Shown here: piece by piece, positions 58,569-64,000 of the stretch
Position numbering within the stretch: position 1 is the first letter of the stretch
How the letters are laid out: each line of letters opens with the position of its first letter
NCBI GenBank assembly: GCA_963841425.1
Contig: CAWJCL010000001.1
Span: 744,001-808,000 of the forward strand
Direction: 5' to 3'
DNA from: DATEOR01 sp963841425
GTDB lineage: Bacteria; Actinomycetota; Thermoleophilia; Gaiellales; Gaiellaceae
DNA: 64,000 nucleotides
Program-made: the position numbers and the translations under genes
The notes under the pieces: generated by a model
Databases searched by the model: none
What the model was told of the DNA's origin: nothing
The model's input: only the letters and a program-made list of their open reading frames with translations

Positions 58569-59005
58569 GTCGTCCCGAGGAGATCCCTGAGCTCGGAGAG
58601 CTTTTCGGCGCGTAGCTCCTCGCGTTCGCCGCGCTTGACCGCCTCGACGACCTCCTCGACGAGCGCCGCGAGCTCCACCGGGTTGAACGGCTTCGTGATG
58701 TAGTCGAGCCCGCCCGCGCCGAGGCCACGGGCCCGGTCGCGCACGTCCGCGCGGGCGGTCAGGAAGATGATCGGGATGCGCCGCGTCGCCTCGTCCTCGA
58801 GGAGCCGCTCGGCGACCGTCCAGCCGTCGAGGCCCGGCATCATCACGTCGAGGAGGATCGCGTCCGGCCGCTCGTCTCTCGCGAGCTCGAGCCCGACGCG
58901 GCCGTTCTCCGCCTCGAGCACGCTCGTTCCCTCGGCCTCGAGGTTGACCCGGCAGAGGAGCCGGATCGGATCCTCGTCGTCGATCACGAGCACGGTCAGC
59001 GCCAT
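58565..59005 (-). CDS. Stand-alone response regulator (receiver domain)
   Basis: 146 aa with only a receiver domain. The pocket is VLVIDDEDPIRLLCRVNLEA, the phospho-acceptor Asp in AILLDVMMPGLDGWTVAERL, the Thr in IFLTARADVR and the Lys in YITKPFNPVEL. The tail is charged and helical. The ATG overlaps the stop of the large histidine kinase gene by 1 nt (TGATG), so it is translationally coupled and is surely its partner. It is paralogous to the receiver at 36427. Confidence 0.95.
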   Translation of the reverse strand: MALTVLVIDDEDPIRLLCRVNLEAEGTSVLEAENGRVGLELARDERPDAILLDVMMPGLDGWTVAERLLEDEATRRIPIIFLTARADVRDRARGLGAGGLDYITKPFNPVELAALVEEVVEAVKRGEREELRAEKLSELRDLLGTT

Positions 59006-62000
59006 CAGGCGATCACCTTCTCGGGAGCCGGCTCGACCACGCCGCTCGCCGCCGCGGGAAGCTCGAAGACGAACGTGGAGCCCTGGCCTTCCTTCGACTC
59101 GACCCAGATCCTCCCGCCCATCGCCAAGAGCAGCCCGCGCGCCAGGAAGAGGCCGAGCCCCGTCCCGTGGACGCCCGGCGCCGCGCTCTCGGCGCGGTAG
59201 AACTTCGAGAAGATGCGCTGCTGGTCTGCGCGAGGAATGCCGACGCCCTGGTCGGACACGCGCACCTCCGCGCTCTCCGGACGGCGTCGCGCCGAGATCG
59301 AGATCCGGCCTCCCTCCGGCGAGAACTTGACCGCGTTGTCGACGAGATTCAGCAGGACCTGCGAGAGCTTCTCGCGGTCCGCCTCGACGACCACTCCCGT
59401 GCTCGGAACGTCGAGGTCGAACTCCCAGCGCTCAGCGTGCTCCTGCATGCGCGCAACGACCTCGCCCGCGACCCCGCCGACGTCGATCTCCTCGATGTTC
59501 AATCGCAGCGTGCCGGTCTCGAGGCGTGCGACGCTCAGGAGGTCGTCGACGATGTTGATGAGCCGCTCCGACTCGGAGGCGATGTAGCCGAGGAAGGTCT
59601 GTCGCTCGGTGTCCGAGAACTCGACGTCGCCGCGCATGAGCGTCTCCGCGAAGCCGTAGATCGAGGTGAGCGGAGTGCGAAGCTCGTGCGAAACCGTGGC
59701 GACGAAGTCCGACTTCATCTGCTCGACCACACGCTCGCTGGAGACATCGCGGAAGGCGAAGACGCGGCCGGCGATGGCCCCTCTCGCGTCGAGCATGACC
59801 GCCTCGCTGAGCGAGAGCCAGACCTCCTTGTCCCCGCGCTGAATCGAGAGCGTGCGCTCGCCGGGAGGCGCGCCGTCCTCCGCCGCGAGATCCCGCTGCA
59901 GGACCTTTGCCACGCGGCGGCCGAGCGCTTCTTCGGCGGGGACCCCGCTGATCTGCTCGGCGGTTGCGTTCCACAAGACGATGTTCCCGTCGCGGTCGAC
60001 GGCGACGATGCCGTCGGCGATGTTGGCGAGGATCGCCTCGCTCCGCTCCTTCTCCTCGGCGACGCGCTGGTAGAGCTCGGCGCTCGAGAAGACCGCAGAC
60101 GCCGTCGCGGCGAGCGCGGAGAGCGCCTGGATCTCGTCCTCGCGCCAGGTCCGCACGGCGGAGTCGTAGACCGTGAGCACGCCGCTCAGGCCGCCGCCGT
60201 GGAGGAGCATCGGGACGGCGACGCAGGAGATCATCCCGTTCGCGAGCAAGGGATCCTCGTGCCCGAACCGCGGCGTCTCCCGCGCATCCGAGACGGTGTG
60301 GGGAGCACGCGACTGCGCCGCGATCCCGACGGCTCCACCCGCGGAGCTCGAGCGCATGTTGCGGATCCCCTGCGTGCCCGGGCCCCAGGCTGCGCGGACG
60401 ACGAGGTCGTCGTTCTCGAGCAGGCGCAGAACCGCGGCGTCGGCATCGAGGAGAGCCGGCGCCTCGCGGACGACCTCCTCGAATGCAGCAACGGGGTCGA
60501 GCTTCGTGGCGAGGAGGCCGCCGATGTCGGCCAGCCGCTTCGAGAAGGTGTGCGCCCGCCGCTCGCCCTCGAAGAGCTCGGCGCGCTCGAGGGCTCCCCG
60601 CGCCGCCCCGGTCAGGTGCCGCGCGAGCGCGAGGTCGTCATCGGAGAAGCTCCGTTCCTCGCGGAAGAGGACGACAACGGCGTGCTTCTGCCCCTGCGCG
60701 CCGATGACGGGTGCGGCGATGAGCGACCGGTATCCCTCGCCTGTCAGGAGCTTCCGCGCGCTCTCCTTGAAGCGGTCGTCGCCTTCGAGCGAGGAGGCCG
60801 AGAGGATGCGCCCCTCCTCGGCGGCGGCGCGAAGCGGCGAGACGTCGTCGGCGATCCCGGCGGCGAGCGCCCCGCGCAGGTCCGGGGGAAGCTCGTGCGA
60901 GCCGGAGAGCATGAGCCGGTCGCCGTTCGGCTCGAGCACGAGAGCCGAGCTGCCGCCCAGCGCGTCGCACGCAGCCTGGGCGAGCGCGTCAAGGGTCTCG
61001 CCGAGAGAGAGCGTCGAGCCGAGCACCTCTGCGATCCGGTAGAAACCCCGCTGCACCTGGGCCTGGCGCTCGCGCTCGCCAAAGCTCTCGGCGTTGTGAA
61101 GCGCGAGGGAAGCGAGGCGGGCGAAGGTGTCGAGGAGCTCGAGGTCCTTCTCGTCGAACCGCCCGTCCTCCCGCGCGCAGACGCCGAGCACGCCGCGAAC
61201 CTCGCCGAGCCACGTGATCGGCGCGTCCATGGCCTCGGCGAACACCTGGTAGTCCTCCGTCGGCGTCGGGGCCTCGGAGCGCGCGAAATCACGCTTCAGG
61301 ACCGGGCGCCCGGTGGAGAGCACCTGCTGGAAGGTGCCCCGCGGGACGATCTCGCGGCCGACGTTCCGCTCCGGCACGCCGAGCACGGCCGCGCAGCGGA
61401 GCACCGTCCGGCGCTCGTCGAAGACCCAGCAGTCGGCGGCGTCCGCACCGAGCAGTTGGACCACCTCGGTGACGAGGCGCTGGATGACCGACGAGAAGCG
61501 AAGGTCCGAGGTGAGCACCTGGCCGGCCTTGAGGAGCGCTGCCTGCTCCTGCAGGCGGCGCTGGTTCTGTTGCAAGAGCTGAGCCGTGTGGACGGCGAGC
61601 CCGATCTCGCGCGCGACCGCCTCGGCGACCGAGACGTCGTGCGGGCTCCAGGCCGAGGGCTCGGCCCGGTGGAAGCCGAAGACGCCGATCATCCGGTCGA
61701 AGACGAGGATCGGCGTTGCGATCACCGCCCGCGTCCCGAGCTCGAGGAGCGTCTCCCTCCCGCCGAGGCTCGAGTCGTCGAGCTCCGGCGCAGTAAGGAC
61801 GTCTGCGATCGCCACTGTCCGCCGCTCGCGCGAGGCGAGGTTGGAGACGGGCAGCCGGCCGGCGGCGTTGCCGATCGTCTCGACTCCGGGCGCGTCCCAT
61901 TCGGCGCGGACGGGCGCTCCTTCGCTCTGGTCGCCGAGCCGGATGAACGCGCGCGAGAGGTCGAGCGCCATCCCCACCTCCTTGACGGCCACGCTGAGCA

Positions 62001-62937
62001 CCGCGTCGAGATCGAGCTCGGAGCGCACGCGCCTCGAGATCTCCCCGACAAGACGCTCCCGCGCGAGGGCCTCCTGGAGCGCGTCGCGAGACGAGGCGTG
62101 ACCGAGGGCGAGCGCGGTCTCGTTGGCAAGGTCCTGCATGAGCTCGGTCTCGGACGACGTGAAGAGGCGTGGCTTCTCGCTCGCGACCGCGAGGACGGCG
62201 GTCACCCGGCCGTCGGCGAGGAGGGGGACGAAGGCTGCGCTGTGCGCGCCCACGCGCACGGAGAGCTCCCGGCTCACCTGCGGGGAGGTCTTGACGTCGA
62301 AGACGACCAGGGGGTTGCGCTCCCGCGCGACTGCCACGACCCCGCTACGCGCCGTCTCGAGGTCGAGGACGACGGTCTGCCACCAGGCCTCGTCGATCCC
62401 GCGCGCGGCGTAGCCGGCCGCCACGCCCGCCTCCTCGTCCACGGTTGCGATCATCATCCTGGTCACCTCGAGGACGCTTTCGAGCTCGTCGAAGAGCCGG
62501 TTCGCAGCCTCGCGCCCGCTTCCCGCCTGCGCGAGCGCGGTCGAGAGCCGCGAGATGGACTCGGCCTCGCGGCGGCGCTCCGACGCCTCTGTCTCCGCCT
62601 CGACGACGCGCGGGGCGGCAGAGATAAGGAGATGCCGTTCGTCCCAGCGCCAGACGAAGATCGCCGCCGGCAGGTAGGCGAGCAAGGTGAGACCGAAGAT
62701 GGCCCACGGATTGACTGACCCGAAAAAGTCCTCGTTCGTGAGCTTCTCGCCGGCGATCACGGCCGCGGTTGCCCCGATGAGCACGAACACGAGCCAAATG
62801 CCGAGGCCGAGCCAGGAAAACCGCCTGTGGCGGCGCAGTAGCTCGGGCGCGAGCGCGAGCGCGACGCCGAAGTACAGCGCAGCGAGGACGAGAAGCGGAA
62901 CGACCTCGAGCAGGATGACTCGACTGTGGTGACTCAC
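59005..62937 (-). CDS. Large hybrid-sensing histidine kinase with five GAF domains and PAS
   Basis: 1310 aa. Three N-terminal membrane helices (LLVLAALYFGVALALAPELL; LGLGIWLVFVLIGATAAVIA; WAIFGLTLLAYLPAAIFVWR) are followed by a coiled coil. Five successive GAF-like domains lie at about 130-290, 300-470, 480-640, 660-820 and 835-990. A PAS follows (ILANIADGIVAVDRDGNIVL). The HisKA His is in FVATVSHELRTPLTSIYGFA. The HATPase has NLVDNAVKFSPEGG, DQGVGIPRADQQRIFSKFYR and GTGLGLFLARGLLLAMGG. The GTG at 62937 is the earliest plausible start. The partner receiver is coupled downstream. Confidence 0.92.
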   Translation of the reverse strand: MSHHSRVILLEVVPLLVLAALYFGVALALAPELLRRHRRFSWLGLGIWLVFVLIGATAAVIAGEKLTNEDFFGSVNPWAIFGLTLLAYLPAAIFVWRWDERHLLISAAPRVVEAETEASERRREAESISRLSTALAQAGSGREAANRLFDELESVLEVTRMMIATVDEEAGVAAGYAARGIDEAWWQTVVLDLETARSGVVAVARERNPLVVFDVKTSPQVSRELSVRVGAHSAAFVPLLADGRVTAVLAVASEKPRLFTSSETELMQDLANETALALGHASSRDALQEALARERLVGEISRRVRSELDLDAVLSVAVKEVGMALDLSRAFIRLGDQSEGAPVRAEWDAPGVETIGNAAGRLPVSNLASRERRTVAIADVLTAPELDDSSLGGRETLLELGTRAVIATPILVFDRMIGVFGFHRAEPSAWSPHDVSVAEAVAREIGLAVHTAQLLQQNQRRLQEQAALLKAGQVLTSDLRFSSVIQRLVTEVVQLLGADAADCWVFDERRTVLRCAAVLGVPERNVGREIVPRGTFQQVLSTGRPVLKRDFARSEAPTPTEDYQVFAEAMDAPITWLGEVRGVLGVCAREDGRFDEKDLELLDTFARLASLALHNAESFGERERQAQVQRGFYRIAEVLGSTLSLGETLDALAQAACDALGGSSALVLEPNGDRLMLSGSHELPPDLRGALAAGIADDVSPLRAAAEEGRILSASSLEGDDRFKESARKLLTGEGYRSLIAAPVIGAQGQKHAVVVLFREERSFSDDDLALARHLTGAARGALERAELFEGERRAHTFSKRLADIGGLLATKLDPVAAFEEVVREAPALLDADAAVLRLLENDDLVVRAAWGPGTQGIRNMRSSSAGGAVGIAAQSRAPHTVSDARETPRFGHEDPLLANGMISCVAVPMLLHGGGLSGVLTVYDSAVRTWREDEIQALSALAATASAVFSSAELYQRVAEEKERSEAILANIADGIVAVDRDGNIVLWNATAEQISGVPAEEALGRRVAKVLQRDLAAEDGAPPGERTLSIQRGDKEVWLSLSEAVMLDARGAIAGRVFAFRDVSSERVVEQMKSDFVATVSHELRTPLTSIYGFAETLMRGDVEFSDTERQTFLGYIASESERLINIVDDLLSVARLETGTLRLNIEEIDVGGVAGEVVARMQEHAERWEFDLDVPSTGVVVEADREKLSQVLLNLVDNAVKFSPEGGRISISARRRPESAEVRVSDQGVGIPRADQQRIFSKFYRAESAAPGVHGTGLGLFLARGLLLAMGGRIWVESKEGQGSTFVFELPAAASGVVEPAPEKVIA

Positions 62938-63235
62938 TGGGCACCGTGATGATAGGCGCGGCTCGGGAGCGCGTCGAGACGCCCGTGGGCAGGAAATCAC
63001 GATTGCAAAGATGGGCCGAAGGACCTATTGGCAGACCCGAGGCGCCGCTGTACCGTCCCCGCCACTGGGCGATGCGAACCGCGGCATGTGTCCCTGGCCA
63101 TGTAGAGCCGCGGTGAGCAACTGTGGGAAGGCCCGCTGCGCTTACCCCCCCGAGCGGCGGGCTTTTCCGCTTTCACCCACGCGGAGGGCTGGTTTGCGGC
63201 CTGCCGCGGGCGGGCCGTGACTACACTGGAAGACG
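62938..63235. other. Intergenic region with candidate structured RNA upstream of ispH
   Basis: No gene is seen. From ~63078 a fold is visible: ACCGCGGC (63078-63085) with GCCGCGGT (63107-63114), closing a stem-loop whose loop holds self-complementary CATG copies. At 63131-63166 there is a terminator-like hairpin followed by TTTT on the plus strand. Since no plus-strand gene precedes it, it may be a small RNA or a leader/attenuator of ispH. No known riboswitch could be assigned. Confidence 0.5.
63131..63166 (+). terminator. Rho-independent terminator / attenuator
   Basis: GCCCGCTGC (63131-63139) pairs with GCGGCGGGC (63154-63162) with one G-U pair, followed by TTTT (63163-63166). It is oriented with the downstream ispH gene and lies 70 nt before its start. 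Confidence 0.65.
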
Positions 63236-64000
63236 GTGGTCAAACGGCTGGTCCTCGCCTCGCCTCGGGGCTATTGCGCCGGTGTCGAGCGGGCAGTCGA
63301 AACCGTGGAGCGGGCCCTCGAGCTGCACGGAGCGCCGGTCTACGTGCGGAAGCAAATCGTCCACAACAGGCACGTCGTCCGCGACCTCGAGCAGCGGGGA
63401 GCCGTGTTCGTCGACAGCGTCGGGGAGGCGCCGCCCGGGAGCCTCGTCGTCTTCTCGGCACACGGCGTGTCGCCGGCTGTGCGCCACAGCGCGCGCTTCC
63501 GCGGGCTCCGCGCGGTCGACGCCACATGTCCGCTCGTCTCGAAGGTCCATGCCGAGGCGCGGCACTTCGCGCGGCTCGGATACACGATTTTCCTCATCGG
63601 CCACGCGGGCCATGAGGAGGTCGAGGGGACGACCGGCGAAGCACCACGGTCGATCCTCCTCGTCGAGACCGCCGAGCAGGCGGAGACCGTCGTGCCGCCT
63701 CGGACCGAGAAGCTCGTCTACCTGACGCAAACCACGCTCTCAGTGGACGAGACCGACGAGATCGTCCGTGTCCTCCGCCGCCGCTTCCCGGCCGTCGAGG
63801 CCCCCAAGAAGGAAGACATCTGCTACGCGACGACGAACCGACAGCGTGCCGTGAAGCGGATACTCGCCGCCGTCGACCTTCTGCTCGTCATCGGCTCCCG
63901 CAACAGCTCGAACTCGAACCGCCTCGTCGACGTCGCCCGCGCCGGTGGCGTGGACGCCTACCTGATCGACGACGAGAGCGAGATCGACGAGGCCTGGCTC
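63236..64000 (+). CDS. ispH: 4-hydroxy-3-methylbut-2-enyl diphosphate reductase (3' truncated by window)
   Basis: 255 codons seen; the gene continues past the right edge. IspH is the last enzyme of the MEP pathway and reduces HMBPP to IPP and DMAPP with a 4Fe-4S cluster. All three cluster cysteines are in view: RGYCAGVERAVETVERALEL, DATCPLVSKVHAEARHF and KKEDICYATTNRQRAVKR. Also seen are the substrate-binding His (VFSAHGVSP; GHAGHEEVEGT) and the SRNSSNSNRLVDVA loop. The GTG at 63236 fits the family N-terminus (VVKRLVLASPRGYC). No strong ribosome-binding site is visible. Confidence 0.96.
   Translation, partial: MVKRLVLASPRGYCAGVERAVETVERALELHGAPVYVRKQIVHNRHVVRDLEQRGAVFVDSVGEAPPGSLVVFSAHGVSPAVRHSARFRGLRAVDATCPLVSKVHAEARHFARLGYTIFLIGHAGHEEVEGTTGEAPRSILLVETAEQAETVVPPRTEKLVYLTQTTLSVDETDEIVRVLRRRFPAVEAPKKEDICYATTNRQRAVKRILAAVDLLLVIGSRNSSNSNRLVDVARAGGVDAYLIDDESEIDEAWL

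Noticed and set aside
59167..62718. A 1183-codon open frame on the plus strand opposite the large kinase gene
   Set aside because: Its product is a Glu/Arg/Asp/Val-rich antisense shadow without any motif. The kinase on the other strand has complete domains. High GC makes such mirror frames common.
63045..63135. Cobalamin riboswitch upstream of ispH (CCGCCACTG and TGGGAAGGC resemble parts of its core)
   Set aside because: The remaining conserved blocks (the B12-box core and the final AGxCxGGAGACC-type segment) are absent and the spacing is wrong.

Overview
The window is a 64-kb piece of a very GC-rich bacterial chromosome with tight gene packing, many 1-8 nt start/stop overlaps and frequent GTG/TTG starts. 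The gene content is actinobacterial: a rod-shape operon next to an RNase E/G gene, clpX-clpP-tig, DUF2652, DUF4232 and AMIN-like lipoproteins, and IS481-type transposase debris. My best guess is a deep-branching soil actinobacterium (Thermoleophilia-like). That placement is inference from gene style, not from a marker gene. A CtaG-type oxidase-assembly gene suggests aerobic respiration.

Layout. 1-7.9 kb (minus strand): the cell-wall elongation operon mreB-mreC-mreD-PBP2-rodA, followed by a DUF697 gene, a small gene and the start of an RNase E/G gene with an apparent frameshift. 8-14.6 kb (minus): one long overlapping run, valS-folC-37 aa membrane peptide-zinc-ribbon protein, then ndk, two tandem paralogous methyltransferases and maf. 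14.7-19 kb: two nucleotide-cyclase-like proteins around a VOC protein and a decayed IS481-family element. 19-22.3 kb: tig-clpP-clpX. 22.3-31.6 kb: lipoproteins, three tRNAs, a YihY protein, a small accessory patch with an integrase remnant, a site-2 protease with CBS domains, and an epimerase. 31.6-40.1 kb: a secreted trypsin-like protease, a polytopic membrane protein, a GAF/PAS histidine kinase with a receiver, an AI-2E-type permease, a secreted-repeat lipoprotein and two DUF2269-like proteins. 40.2-41.4 kb: a 1.1-kb insert bounded by tRNA-Gly and a 42-nt copy of its 3' part.

41.4-54.2 kb holds the most unusual content. A glycine/sarcosine/betaine-reductase-type operon (grdE-grdB-grdC-trxA-grdA, minus strand) has in-frame TGA codons at the selenocysteine positions of both GrdB (CxxC-like context, residue 342) and GrdA (residue 43). 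It is divergent from a choline/ethanolamine-kinase-like gene, which converges on a permease-phosphoesterase pair. No grdD is present. Upstream of it lie ctaG, a GMC oxidoreductase and the DNA glycosylase tag.

54.2-64 kb: an ABC exporter pair, an aldo/keto reductase, tRNA-Pro, an EamA transporter, a second GAF-array histidine kinase with its own receiver, and ispH running off the end. Apparent single-base deletions split three genes (near 740, 25622 and 40800); these may be assembly errors rather than true mutations.
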